The translations under genes were made by a program, and so were the position numbers. From NCBI GenBank assembly GCA_029204225.1, contig CM055100.1, positions 57,035,788-57,099,787 on the forward strand: 64,000 nt of DNA, read 5' to 3'. Source of the DNA: Diphasiastrum complanatum (taxonomy: Eukaryota; Streptophyta; Lycopodiopsida; Lycopodiales; Lycopodiaceae). Below are positions 1-11,554 of the stretch, one piece after another. The notes under the pieces were generated by a model that worked only from the letters and a program-made list of their open reading frames with translations, had not been told where the DNA came from and searched no databases. The stretch's first letter is position 1; every line of letters starts with the position of its first letter.

Positions 1-410
1 ACAAAAAGCTCCTCTTCACAAAGAGAGAGTCTCTTAAATAAGCAAGAGAGCCCCTTAGGTGACATCCTAGTGGAATTTCCACATTTCACAAATTACAAGT
101 GGAATAATGCTCTCCACTAGAGGTCACCATCAAAAGGTGGCTCACTCTACTTTCTTTAAGAGGGGTCTACTTGTATTTATTACTTTGCCTAGAAATACTA
201 GTTCCTACATGGTCATTCCATCTTCCGGGATTCACCACGAGGCTTACACAGTTCTTGCTTGTCATTCCTAACTAGCATTTCTCGGCTATCATACTTGGCT
301 CTCGATCTTCATTCATCTCGTCTTCTTAGAGACCTCCTTGGTCTAAAGTGAGAGGTGGTCTCGAGTTGCTCTGTCCGAGTATCTCGGGGATTCGTCAGAA
401 TCAGCCAACA
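1..410 (-). repeat. Partial LTR of an X-related Ty3 relic
   Basis: Read on the reverse strand, this stretch follows the same order of words as the LTR of element X (2875-3969): a leafless palindromic run around the short inverted GAG/CTC tract, the block aaataagcaag, the 'cctacatggtcatt' block and the 'gagacctcc' block. It is clearly more diverged than the two LTRs of X are from each other. The LTR is cut by the window edge. Its 5' terminus on the reverse strand is at 410, where the forward strand reads gccaaca, the complement of a TGTTGGC start. The sequence just beyond matches the stretch that precedes the 3' LTR of X, so this is the 3' LTR of a reverse-strand element. Confidence 0.75.
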
Positions 411-1640
411 TCATCCCATCCCTAATGTGTTGCAGGACCCACTGCAACTCATATCGGACGATGTCACCCCGTTTCCACATTGGCATCTTTGTCACTTGGA
501 AAAGCGGAAATCCTCGGTCGCTTGCGTAAACCAAGTGCTTATTGTTGCCAGTCTTTATCAAAAACCATTTTTTGCAATCCATCGCAATGTAACTAGAATG
601 TCTTATTGTCGCAAATGGTTGACATTCTCAATTTTTTTTTTTGGGGGAGCCCTTAGCAGCTTTACAACTTGCATGTTCGAGTGATTTCCATGTGTCTCTT
701 TGTTTTGTCACTTGTATCTGCCATTGACGATTTCACTTCTAGCTTCTAGGCATATTCTAACTTCTGGGAGGTCTATATCCTCCATTTGCTTCTAGGCGCT
801 TCCGCAATTCTTTTTTCAATTGAAGTTCTAGTCTCAAGGAAAATCTTCGATCTGCAGGTTGCACAAACTTCAATTATCAGTCTCAAGGGGATGGACTCAT
901 CATAAAAAACTGGTGGTAGGAATAGATTTGGGTGGACAATTTGGTAATGGTAAGGAAACATGATGAAGGCTTGGTGGAAGGGTGAAGGAACTGATAGTTC
1001 TACAGTTGCAGCCTTGGACCCTTGCAATGCCGAGCTTTGACCACCACTTGCTGGGTGAGGTGCTCACTTTATTTGTAGGTTCACGGTTGTCTTCATCTTT
1101 CATTTTCTGCAGCTCGTTACTTTTGGATCTCTTTGGGCTTCATAGGAGGGGATTCAGCTATCATTGCTCCAGAGAGTTTCTTTTGATCAAGATTGATCTG
1201 ACTTATCTGTTGCTTAAGTTTTGCCCTTTCCTTTTCAGCTTTTTGCTTAATTTCTTATGTCTTCTAACTGCTTCGCCTGCTTCTTAGATCTTCTTTTGGC
1301 TGATCATCCATTGTAGGTGGCAATTAGTCTCCGAAAGTCATTTGCAATGATCTATCAGCTGCTTTGGTAAGACTATCAAAAATTGAGAATTTCTCAAAAG
1401 AACATTGAACTGATAATAAACAAACAGATGAGAGGAAGGGTGGAGGTGTTTTCCAATGCTTGTGTTTCCCTTTCAGAAGGATCCTCATCGTGACTGGGGT
1501 ACTTCTTCTGATTGAGTCTCTTTGGAATACCCATGTATCTTCTTAGTCTTGTCTTTTTCATATTTGACTTGTGACCTTGGCTGTCGATCTTGCTGATGTT
1601 GTTGTTGGCAGCGTAACTGCTCCAGTGGATCCAAGCAGAT
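411..1640 (-). pseudogene. 3' internal remnant of X-related Ty3 element with relic of post-integrase frame
   Basis: On the reverse strand, positions 411-590 match the 3' internal end of X (about 13460-13637), including the polypurine-like tract beside the LTR and the shared words caggacccact and cacttggaaaagcg. Further in, around 1300-770, the reverse strand encodes a lysine/glutamate-rich stretch and then a serine/proline/leucine-rich stretch in short frames broken by stops. This is the same order seen in X between its coiled coil (about 12.1 kb) and the S/P-rich region (about 12.4 kb). I read it as a decayed copy of the same post-integrase ORF. No gag, RT or integrase words are left. The limit at 1640 is approximate. 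Confidence 0.55.
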
Positions 1641-2521
1641 CCACTCTCTCCCCCCCCAAAAAAAAATCCGTTGGTGGGGATGCTGTTACTAGTAACTGTT
1701 CATTCTCAAGATTGGATTGGTGTGTGAAACACGTAGTTGAAACACGTTGAACATGCGATTGGACTAAAGATTGAACAAATTCTAACTAAATTTGTTCCGA
1801 TCTTGCTATAGTTGACTCGAAGATGAATATGGCAATGAGATACAGGAATCAACTCAGACGTGATATGTATTGTGCAAATTTGGTGGATGCGCAAAAATTT
1901 GAAACTTTGTATAAGGTGATTGGAAGATTGATAGATGAATGAAAAGTTATTCTTGAGATACACTACATGATGTCTCCTATTCAATGGCTATCCTTGATGA
2001 ACTAAAAACAAATCTAGAAAAAGATATGCATTTAGAAGAAATTACTAAAATCAATTCCCTTGGTGTTGAGAGGGTTCTTGACATAGGAGTTAAGGAGTGC
2101 AATCTACAAAATCAGTGGTTTTTCATGTTTTATTGATCTTGTAAAGTAAGGAGATTTACTCTCACATGCCCTTATTAAAACAAGGCAGATACTAAAATCT
2201 ACCATCTTTGATAGCAGATGTGGTAAGATATAGCTTGAGATGCATGTATGGTTGAGGTACTATGTCCTAATGACCTCTCTGAGCAAGAGATTCAGAACCG
2301 AATCTCTATCTGGATTTCCGAATCCTAGATTTATTGTGTATTGGCACATTGGAAATCTTATCAGCATGTGGAAATACAAATAGCTTTGAGGTTGCAAAAG
2401 GGAAGAAAAACTATCAATTCCCTGTGGAGGTTGCTCTTGGTTGGACATTGTAGTGGATGACGTAATATCGGTTTCACTTTCTTTCGACAAGGACTCATTT
2501 CATATTGTCTTTGTGCATTGT
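1641..2521. other. Unassigned stretch
   Basis: No recognisable gene. A short C and A homopolymer junction lies at about 1651-1667. Forward-strand frames near 1985-2110 give a hydrophilic peptide beginning MAILDEL and containing NSLGVERVL, but stops interrupt it and I do not recognise it. The stretch ends abruptly at the G1-type LTR piece. Confidence 0.5.
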
Positions 2522-2874
2522 GATCTAGCACCCCCTTGCTAACCATAAACAAATCACAAGCATACCACAACACCTCATAGCATACTCAAGATCCAAAGCC
2601 TACTTATGTCCCATACCATAAGCAAGATCCAAACCTCAAGCATACTACCACAAGAAAGCACTCTACACACTAGTAGCAACACTAGAGCATAAGCAAAGCA
2701 AACAAGAGAGATCTCCCCCCTCCCAATGGGCGCCCTACTACCCTCATATAGATGGCCCATGGACCCCTCCAATGCACTATGGAGTTCCATGCACATCCAA
2801 TGAGAGAGAGAGAAGCCTAGGGGAGTTAAAGAATCTCCAAGAGCCTGCATAGACTTATGGAAGGTCACGAGACT
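2522..2874 (-). repeat. Distal piece of a split G1-family LTR
   Basis: The reverse complement matches the middle of the LTRs of element G1 (compare about 43230-43580), including the words gggcgccc, ccatctatatgaggg and gtgtagagtgctttc. The last roughly 250 bp of the LTR is missing at the left, so the copy is truncated there. At the right it is interrupted at 2874 by element X and resumes at 14720, so the two pieces once formed one LTR. The matching agact on both sides of X supports this. Confidence 0.85.
2870..2874. repeat. Target-site duplication of X, left copy
   Basis: agact directly precedes the TGTTAG start of X; the same five bases directly follow the GAACA end of X at 14720-14724. Five bases is the usual duplication for Ty3 integrases. 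Confidence 0.85.
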
Positions 2875-3969
2875 TGTTAGCAGATTCTAGAGAATCTCCA
2901 AGTGTCGAGCCAAGCTGAAGACACAAGTTATCTCTCACCCATGACCGAGGAGGTCTCAGAAGGAAGAGAGCAGAAGAAGCTGAGAGTCGGGCATGAGAGC
3001 CGAGGAATTACTAGCTAGGAAGATAGTGAGTTATCTATGTGAGCCTACATAGTGTATCCCAAAGAAGAAATGACCATGTAGGAGCTGATAATATTTCCTA
3101 GGCATTGTAATTAGATGTAGACCCCCTTAAACTAGTAAGAGTGAGACACCTTTTGAAGGTGACCTTTAGTGGAAGGGCAAATTCCACATGTAATTTCTAA
3201 TTTGGTGGAATTGCCACTTGGGCTCCACGTGGACAACCTTCTTGCTTATTTAAGGGCCCCCCCTCTCTTATGAGGGAGCTTTTTGATGTATTGTCAAGTT
3301 CTCTTGAGCTAATAAAGAGGATCATCCACTAGTTCTTAATGATAGCTAAGCTCCTTGTTCATGGCAATGTTCTTGAGTGAGATTTCTATGAGCATGCTTG
3401 ATTCCTTTGCATTGTGGATTAACTAGGTTCTTGTTTCTTGTTTCTTGCTTAGTTGTGGATTAGGATTCAATTCTTGTTTGTGGAATGAGGTAGTAATCAG
3501 CATTCAAGTAAACTAGATAGACTGGTTTGTGGTATAATTCTTGCATACTCCCTTACAGCCTAGTTCATGATTGTTCTTGAGCAATCTAAGCATCAAGAAA
3601 TGAGTGTTTCTTGATTCTTAGACTGTAAAAATACTGCTAGAAATCTTGTTTCTTGTTTCTTGAATCTTGTTTCTTGTTCCAGTAGTTAATCTTCTCTTGA
3701 TTTTTTTTGATTCAGTAGATAATAAGATTGCTCCCTGTTCTAAAATGCTGATCCTCTTGAGCTGTAGATGGTTATATGGCTGGTTATGCATGTAGTTGAG
3801 TATCGAAACCATGTCTCCCACTGACAGGCTGGGAAATACATGCTGAAAACTGAGTAACGCTTCTGTTTGTAACTGTTCTAATAAGAAGAAGTACCATAAA
3901 GAACCGTAACTATAGAAGTATAAGAAAAAGCAGAAAACCGTGTTCACAGATTCAAGGAATCCGTGAACA
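2875..3969 (+). repeat. 5' LTR of X
   Basis: Begins TGTTAGCAG and ends GTGAACA. It matches 13638-14719 over its whole length. It contains the tract of C then CTCTC near 3258 and, shortly after, a sequence close to aataaag at 3312, which could serve in 3' end formation. The half from about 3420 is unusually rich in the word cttgtttcttg. Confidence 0.9.
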
Positions 3970-4139
3970 TTTGACGTCGTTGCACAGCTCCACATACATT
4001 AAACCGCCCAAACCATTCCGATCTGTGCCACACACCCATCGCTCTCCGAACTTCCATGCCTTCATCACATAGCACACCATTTTCATCCTGTCTACCGCGA
4101 ACCGCACTTCTCAACTGACGCCTCACGCTCATTTCCAAG

Positions 4140-4625
4140 TTGAGCCACTATTCAATCTCGACTGGCACCAGAGCCATCTTTCAAATCTCGACCAATGCGC
4201 TACAGTCTAATATCAACCGATGGCCTTTAGTTAGATCTCAACCGACACACTGCATCAGATTTCAACCGACGTCATCCTCTTAAATCTCAACCAATAGCCT
4301 TCACTTAGGTCTCGACCGACGCTTCGTGTCAGATCTCAACCAACGGCCCTCAATCAAATCTCGACCGACGCCTATTCACTCAAATCTCAACCGACGGTCA
4401 GTATTAAATCTCAACCGACAACCTCGCGTCAGATCTCATCCGACGACCTCCCGTCAGATCTCGACCGACGACCTCGCATCAGATCTCGACCGACGCCCTC
4501 GCCACAGATCTCGACCGACGCCCTCGCCACAGATCTCGACCGATAGCTTCGCAACAGACCTCAACCGACGTTTCCACCTCAGTTCTCAACCGATGGCTAA
4601 TCTCAGATCTCAACCGATCCTTTGA
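4140..4625 (+). repeat. Motif array 1 in the X leader (tctcaaccgacg type)
   Basis: Between the 5' LTR and gag, a short motif reading tctcaaccgacg or tctcgaccgacg, often preceded by aga, recurs roughly every 25-40 bases about sixteen times. The spacers vary, such as ccctcgccacaga repeated in tandem near 4500. The same motif recurs at 10258-10745 and, as tctcagccgacgc, at 11318-11510. A forward frame through it yields repeated serine/threonine/arginine-rich peptides, but nothing suggests it is translated. Confidence 0.8.
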
Positions 4626-5300
4626 CCATCTAGTCCATATTCACCAGCATTACAGTCACTACGACCACTCGTAACAACCACATTGATCTGTCTGACCATT
4701 TTGCATAGTGGCAACTGTATCCAACCGTAGCAAACAAACGTATAGCCCACGAACTCATCTCTGTTCTTGACCCGTGGAGACCGACACTGACCGCAGCAAA
4801 CCGCAATCCTACGACTATATTCGGCCGCCACAAACCGCAATAAGCCACAATCCCACGACCCTACGTCTACCCTCGGTCGCCCCTAACCGTAGCAGACCGC
4901 AATCATATGGCCTACGACCCCTTCCTCACCTCCAACCACCAATCGACCACCCTTTCCCACATTTTGCACAGCAACGTTGACGCCGCACCCAGCCGTTGCT
5001 ACAGCCACAAGCCATTGAGACCGCAACCGACTGCCAAAAAAAAAAAAAATTTGCAATAGATCGCCACAACTCGTATTGCACCGCTACCACCGCATTTTAT
5101 CGTTCCACCACCTTAGCCTTATCCATTGCCACTAGTCGCATTACACTCGCATCAACCGTGGATCCGTAGCAACCGCATTCCAACACCCGTATCCATCGTA
5201 ACCAGAGTCCAAGTGCATATTTACACAGTCCTACGACACTCTACATGCTATCATGGATCGCCCTTAGGATCCGAATTCTACGGAGGACTATCCACCAGAG
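4626..5300 (+). other. Rest of the X leader
   Basis: C-rich leader between array 1 and gag. It carries looser repeats of phrases such as gaccgca and accgcaat near 4785-4905 and a run of A at 5036-5049. No coding signature was recognised. Confidence 0.5.
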
Positions 5301-6395
5301 ATGGTTTCCCCATCCACCGAACATGCTCGATTTAACAGATATTCTTGGAGGAAATCTCAAGTCCAAGAGACATCCACGAACCCATTCGATAGATGGGAAC
5401 CTATGCGTTATGAAGCTCCATACGAACGACCACAATTTCATGCTGCCGAATCCTCACATGCAAGAGCTCACTTAAACGGAGCTTTCGCAAATAATGTTCC
5501 ACGTACTGAAAAAAGGACCCCAAAGCTCGACTTACCTAAGTACGATGACAACACTGATCCTCAAAGATTTCTTCAAGTCTTTGAGAATGCATGTGATGTC
5601 TATGACGAAACATCACCAGACGCCATGATTCAACTGTTCTCGATGACCATGATCGATCGAGCACGAAAATGGTTTTTTAACCTTGATCGTGAAGATAAAC
5701 GTGACTGGTCACTCTTGAAGGAGGCCTTTATTAAATGCTTCAAGCCATTTCGCTTGATAGAAAGTCCTTTTGTCAAACTAAGTAATATCAAAATGACAAA
5801 AGACAAAAAAGTACATGACTACATTGAATGATTTAAACGATTAAAAAGTTAGGTACAAGAGCAACCCACCAAATCCATGCTCATCATTTGGTTCCTCGTT
5901 GGACTCCCACGATTGATAAGACGTGAACTTCATTCCAATGATGAATATACATCATTGAAACAAGCCATGTCTGATGCCATTCAGAAAGAAGACGAGGGCT
6001 CAGATGTTGATGAACCACGAGAATGGAGAGCACATCGTGCTGTCCAAGAAGCTCACCCAAACGATGACACTCGAGAACAGTTATGGAAGACACATATGGA
6101 GTTGCTTAACCAGCAACACCAACAATAGATGGAAAAACTCACAAAAGAGTTTCAGAACACTCTTAAGTCTATCCAGAGTTCAATGCCGGGTCAGTTACCC
6201 ACTGGCCAAATCCACCATAGACGAGAGAACATGTGGTGCCCTCACTGTCGAGGTGCACACACTGGCAATGAGTGCACTTCATACCAACCGGTCCTAGATA
6301 CTTCCTTGATCAAATGTGAAATCTATGACTTTATGGGCCATACCTCTCTTTATTGCTATTATAACCCGAGGAACCAGCCTCACAACCAGTCATGA
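5301..6395 (+). pseudogene. gag: X gag (Ty3 capsid/nucleocapsid), decayed
   Basis: Gag would form the virus-like particle and bind element RNA. The frame opening with MVSPSTEH shows the plant Ty3 capsid words LDLPKYDDNTDP, then WFFNLD and FIKCFKPFR, then LVGLPRLIRREL. These line up closely with the Y gag (LDLPKYNG, DWYYNQD, ITRFKPRKF, SGLPKRIRREL), which supports the call. A CX2CX3HX4C zinc knuckle (CPHCRGAHTGNEC) follows near 6240, and a second possible knuckle near 6320 has lost cysteines. Three stops interrupt the same reading frame, near 5829, 6126 and 6393. The start is the first Met of the conserved frame, and the true N terminus is uncertain. The frame runs on into protease without a shift. 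Confidence 0.8.
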
Positions 6396-6443
6396 GGACA
6401 TTATCAACCTCCTAGGCAACCATTTGTTTCACAACACCACCAC

Positions 6444-7519
6444 ATGACTTATAAACCACGAAACAACCAGGTCCATATACAAGAGTTGCCCAGACAACCT
6501 AGACATGACCCTCAACCACAGCTGGCACTCTTAGGACCACCACCAAGAGGACAACAATATCTAGGAGCGCAAATAGGTGTTGCTAAGGGAAATAACATCA
6601 CACTACCTTTGTCCTATGAAGATTATCCCATAGTATCTGCTATCCTCGATAGCAGATCAGACATTAATATAATGGCTTTGTCATTGGCAAAGTCATGGGG
6701 CTTCCATATCCTCAATCAACCATGATATGAACTTCGCATGGCTGATCAACGAGTTACCAACCTTGATAATCATTTATCAAATATAAAAGTTCGGATAGCA
6801 AGTGTCAAGTTTATTATCGATTGTGTCATCTTAGACCTACTAGAAGATGCTAATACATATAAACTCCTTCTTGGTACACCCTGGCTCCAGATGGCAGGTG
6901 TTGTCCAAGACTGGAAGCATAGTAAAATTACCTTTGGCAACCACGAGAAACGAGTCACAGTTGAATCAGCAGGCCATGTCAAGCCAGCCAAGGTATACGA
7001 TGATTGGTCATCTACAACATATGATGAATCAGATAGTGTTCCGATCGAACCAAAAGGCCACTATACACAATCCACAGACATAATCAATTGGGGTCATGCA
7101 CTAGCCACTGTGGACTGTGCGGATTCCAATCGATGTCGTATCGAAACCGCTGCAACAGATGTGGATATTATCTCATCTTCTATAAACATTGACACACCCA
7201 TCATCCCACTTATGATGATTGACCCGATTCCTATAGCTTGGTGCCTAGGAGAACCTAATATCTCTACCGCCCATGTTTTGGAAGAAGGTCTTCTTTCCAT
7301 AGATGATGTAGAAATGACGGATGAACATGTACTCCTCTATCTAGATGCCCAACCTCATCCACCAAAATCGATTCCTAAGGAGATCAAGACTCCAGGACTG
7401 TTGGCTCATGTCCAACTGACGTCCAAAATACCCAACACACATACAGGCCCAAATCCAAAGTTTATACATGGGATGTGTATCCAGACGAATTCTGGGATAC
7501 AATTAATGATAATATAATA
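6444..7519 (+). pseudogene. X aspartic protease and linker
   Basis: The protease would cut the polyprotein. The active-site loop appears as ILDSRSDINIMA, where the usual Asp-Ser/Thr-Gly is Asp-Ser-Arg, so the catalytic triplet is mutated. About 60 residues on, YKLLLGTPWLQMAG matches the conserved second half of plant Ty3 proteases (Y has YKVLLGRPWLQVAQ). One stop sits between the two halves near 6723. After the protease, a long acidic linker to about 7517 has no fold I recognise; Y has a comparable linker. The frame is the same as gag. Confidence 0.75.
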
Positions 7520-8609
7520 AGTGAGGTAACAACACCGCCCACTCAAAAACCGCAAAAACCTCGGTTACAAAAAAATAAAATCATTGATACACAATTAATC
7601 GAGCGTCAAAAACAGATGCGTGTGAAGCTTAAACAGCCCATAAAGCCCTTGTCTAAGGAGATAGAAATCAAACAATCAGACCAAGCTTTCATGTCCGGTA
7701 GTGAATCAACTCAGATAATTCCCAAAGTCGTAGAACATTTTGTGGACCCACCTTTTGATCTTCCACAGAAGTTCAAAGATTTTACACCGGATGACGTTGT
7801 TATCCTTACATCGGATCGTGGAGATTTATCTCGACGATCTAGGTATACATTCTTCCGCTGCTACGCACCTAGATGCCTTGGAGAAAATCTTCATTCGTTG
7901 TCGTAGGTTCGGCATCTCACTAAACCTTGATAAATGCCAAATATGTGTCACCCACGGGGTTGTACTCAGGCATATAATATCAAAGGACAGTATTTCTACC
8001 GACCCATCAAAAATCAAGGCTATTGTGGACATGCCCCTACCTGCAACAGTGAAGGAAGTATATGTCTTCCTCGGTCATACCAACTATTATTCCTGGACCG
8101 AAGAACGAATTAAGGCCTTTGAGGAGTTGAAAACAGCCCTCACAACGGCTCCCATACTATGCTCGTCAGATTACACGAAAGAGTTCCATGTACATATTGA
8201 CGCAAGTAAGTATGCCATTGGAGGCCTTCTTGCACAACCAGACGAGTATGGCAAAGACTTTCCCATACGTTTCTTAAGCCTGCAACTCGTGCCTGTTGAA
8301 GTAAACTTTACAACTACCGAGAGAGAAGCATTGGCAATGGTCTACACTGTACAACAACTAAGACATTATTTATTAGGCCAGACCTTTGTTTTCTACACAG
8401 ACCATCAAGCACTTCTATATATCGTTAATAAGTCCTGTAAGACGGGAAGAATAGCTCGATGGCTACTGATTTTGGAGGAATTTAATTTCCGTGTAGTCGT
8501 TCGGAAAGGGACCTTACATTTCATGGCAGATCACCTTTCCAGACTACCAAGTGATGAAAGAGCAACTGCACCAGTCAACGACGATCTTCCTGATGCGTGC
8601 CTTTTTTAG
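7475..8609 (+). pseudogene. X reverse transcriptase (core deleted) and RNase H
   Basis: The upstream frame ends around TPDDVVILTSD, which corresponds to TLDDVVIMLPKA in Y. In Y about 730 bases separate that point from the catalytic YLDD, whereas X jumps almost directly to VEIYLDDLGIHS near 7830. The RT fingers and most of the palm are therefore deleted and a frameshift accompanies the join. Downstream come the thumb words GVVLRHIISKDSISTDPSKI and FLGHTNYY, a second small deletion, and then a well-kept RNase H: HIDASKYAIGG, TEREALAMVY, FYTDHQALLYIV and ADHLSRL. These give the acidic residues expected for nuclease activity. The RNase H frame ends at PDACLF. Without the RT core the enzyme would be inactive. 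Confidence 0.85.
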
Positions 8610-9783
8610 ATCGATACTACACCCTTATGGGCTGAGGAGATCACTCAGTTTCTCACAGCATGTCGACTAAAAGAGGGCCTGAGTACAACGGATTTTTTTT
8701 TTTTAATAAAAGCAGCGCCCTTTCAGTTAATTGCGGGACAACTTTACAAAAGGGGCGTTGACGACATTATTCGACGATGTGCTTATGAATCTGAGATATG
8801 ACCGATAATATCTCATGCTCATGAGGGCATTGGAGGTGGCCACTTTTCTGCTGAAGCCACAACGAAGATTATCCTTTGAGCGGAATTGTGGTGGCCATCT
8901 TTGTTTAAAAACACGTGCTATCATTAAAGCGTGTGATGTCAATCAACGAGCAAAGAAAAATACCAAAGCAGACTTCACACCATTGACTCCCATTATAGAA
9001 GACGAAGCCTTCCATAAGTGGGGGATTGACTTTGTTGGACCAATCAGTCCAGCAGCAAAACATACCCTGATACATCCTCATAGCCACAGATTACACAACT
9101 AAGTGGGTGGAGGCTCGAGCAACGAAGGCAGTTGTATGTTTTCTTTACGAAAACATTATTACCCGTTTTGGCTGTCCCACAGAGCTTGTTAGTGATCGCG
9201 GCATGCATTTTTTAAATGTTGTTGTTGATAACCTCCTACGTCATTATCTTGTCGGTCACAGAAAAAGTACACCATACTATCCTAGGTGTAATGGCCAAGC
9301 TGAATCAACTAACAAGACGATCTGTAAAATTTTAACCAAGATAGTTGAAACCAGTCGCTCTGATTGGGAAACAAAACTTTTCTCAGCTATCTGGGCTTAC
9401 CGCACCACCCCGAAGAAAGCCACTGGGTGGATTACACCTTTCCACTTAGTATATGGTCAAGAAGTGGTAATGCCCGTAGAATTCTTAGTACCTTCGCTAA
9501 GAGTTACAGACGATTTTTCAACAGATCTCTGTGAAAAGGCTTCAATAGAACAACAAGTCAAAACCAGACTATTTACGTTAGCCCAGTTATGCGAGACAAG
9601 ACTAATATCTTATCACGCACAACTAGTTAGCAAACAACGCCAAAAGGCCTGGCATGACCGTCACTTGCGCAATAAAGATCTACACTTAGGTGACCAGGTG
9701 CTTCTTTATACATCAAAGAAGCACCCCGACAAATTGAAGTTCATAAGTGAGGGGCCATACATTATTAATAATTTTTTTTCCTA
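8610..9783 (+). pseudogene. X integrase
   Basis: Integrase inserts the cDNA. A zinc-binding N-terminal part can be traced around 8790-8940 (HAHEGIGGGHF in one frame), broken by stops and frame changes. The catalytic core follows as WGIDFVGPI (first Asp), ELVSDRGMHF (second Asp) and CNGQAESTNK (Glu), giving a complete DDE set. The C-terminal part has RTTPKKATGWITPFHLVYG, then DLHLGDQVLLYT. No chromodomain follows. The piece from 9107 to 9783 is a single uninterrupted frame of 225 residues. The end, at a T-rich run giving NNFFS, looks like a frameshift just before the natural terminus. Confidence 0.85.
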
Positions 9784-10257
9784 ATGGTGCAGTCTAATTA
9801 CAAACACTTGATGGGATACTCCTAGACACTGTTGTAAACGGTGGTCGTCTACGGCGGTATTATGAAGAGTTATTCTTTGTTGACCCAATTTAACATCTTT
9901 TCCCTAGTACATATTCTACATTTATCTTTATTTTATTATTTTTAATTTAATTTAATTTAATTTTCTTACTTGTACTTTTCGTTTTGCATGCCTTGTTTTA
10001 TGTCCTTTCTATGATTTTCCCTTCCTATACATACTCATGGGTCATGAATGTCCTAGATCAACAAATGATAGGCTACACCATAGGAACTGATTCTCATACT
10101 TTAGCCACCTCATCTCTATGTCTTACTGGTATCTCAGGCATACAACCATTCCTAGGGATACACTTTTCTCATAAGAACTTCTACTCTGTACCACAGTCAT
10201 ATTTTCCCCCTGAAGTTCTTCACTTGCATACAATAGATCCATTCATTCATATTGAGG
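9784..10257 (+). other. Spacer after X integrase
   Basis: About 100 bases still resemble an integrase tail in a shifted frame (GGRLRRYYEE near 9840). The rest is T-rich, including tandem ttaatttaa near 9940-9962, without a recognised gene. A frame opens at 9984 and runs into the motif array, but looks incidental. Confidence 0.5.
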
Positions 10258-10745
10258 TTTTGACAAATCTCAACCGACGGGATCCACTTCAATCTCAACC
10301 GACAGGATCCACTTCAATCTCAACCGACGGGATCCACTTCAATCTCAACCGATGGGATCCACTTCAATCTCAACAGATGGATCTTCATAAGAATCTCGAC
10401 CGATGGACCTTCATAAGATCTCAATTGACGGACTTTCATAAGATCTCGACCGACGAACCTTCATAAGATCTCGACTGACGGACCTTCAGAAGATCTCGAC
10501 CGATGGACTTTCATAAGATCTCGACTGACGGACCTTCACAAAATCTCGACTGACAGACTTTCATAAGATCTCGACCGACAGACCTTCATAAGATCTCGAC
10601 CGATGGACTTTCATAAGATCTCAACCGACGGACCTTCACAAGATCTCGACCGACGGACTTTCATAAGATCTCGACCGACGGACCTTCACAAGATCTCGAC
10701 CGACGTGACTTCATTAAAATCTCGACCGACGCTACAGACACATCC
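10258..10745 (+). repeat. Motif array 2 (agatctcgaccgacgg unit, about 25 bp)
   Basis: About twenty head-to-tail units of roughly 24-26 bases, each reading close to agatctcgaccgacgg followed by accttcataag or actttcataag. The first few units differ: gggatccacttcaatctcaac. Period and phase are much more regular than in the leader array at 4140-4625, yet the core tctcgaccgacg is the same. This suggests a common origin or a common function. Confidence 0.9.
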
Positions 10746-11317
10746 CATCTCGCCTGCGCCCACCCAAAGGCGTCCATAAATGCCATCACTTTGACCACAT
10801 TCGCACCTCAGCGAAGTGCGAACTCTGGAGCTCCCTGGCGACGATCCTCTGACGATTTTCAAACTCTCCTACATGATCCTGGCGCTCTTTCATCCAGTAC
10901 ATCCGTCAGTGCTTCTAGACCATCTCCACCCAGTTTCAGCCATCCTCGTGTATTTGTCATTGAGAGCGCCATCACAAACTGTTACCAACCCTAATATCGC
11001 CAGTGGAGAACAAAGCATTTGATACATTTTGCATGATGAGAGGTAGTGTTAGCAAGCATTCCAAATGCTTCCGTTACACTATTGAGCATCAGCTTTTAAT
11101 CTTCCATACTTTTCATCCTCTCCAAACAACCGTCTTAACCTCTTCCGCTTAGTCACAACCATATACCCACATCTTCTTTTTTGGAACCTCTACAGCCCAT
11201 AGTTCACACCATACTTCGATTATCACACATCCTTCATACCCTTCCATCCACAACACCTCCACTTTCACACACCCTCCTTCCCATCTTCAGTTTCTCACAG
11301 TCCATTCCTTTCACTCT

Positions 11318-11510
11318 ATCTCAGCCGACGCATTTCACTCCATCTCAGCCGACGCATCTTCACTCCATTTCAGCTGACGCATCTTCCTTCCATCTCAGCC
11401 GATGCCTTTTCAACTCCATCTCAGCCGACGCATTTTCCACTCCATCTCAGTCGACACCTTTTCCTTCCATCTCAGTTGATGCCCTCCGCTCCCATCTCCA
11501 CCGACACCCT
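11318..11510 (+). repeat. Motif array 3 (tctcagccgacgc type)
   Basis: Seven to eight units close to ccatctcagccgacgcattttcact, period about 24-27, lying just before the post-integrase open frame. The core is one base different from arrays 1 and 2. Confidence 0.85.
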
Positions 11511-11554
11511 TTTTTCCAGATTATTTGTTTCTCTCTTTTTCCAATTTCTTCATC

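Noticed and set aside
4326-4625. Serine/arginine-rich protein in the leader of X
   Set aside because: Repeats come from the DNA motif array; no start context or conservation supports translation.
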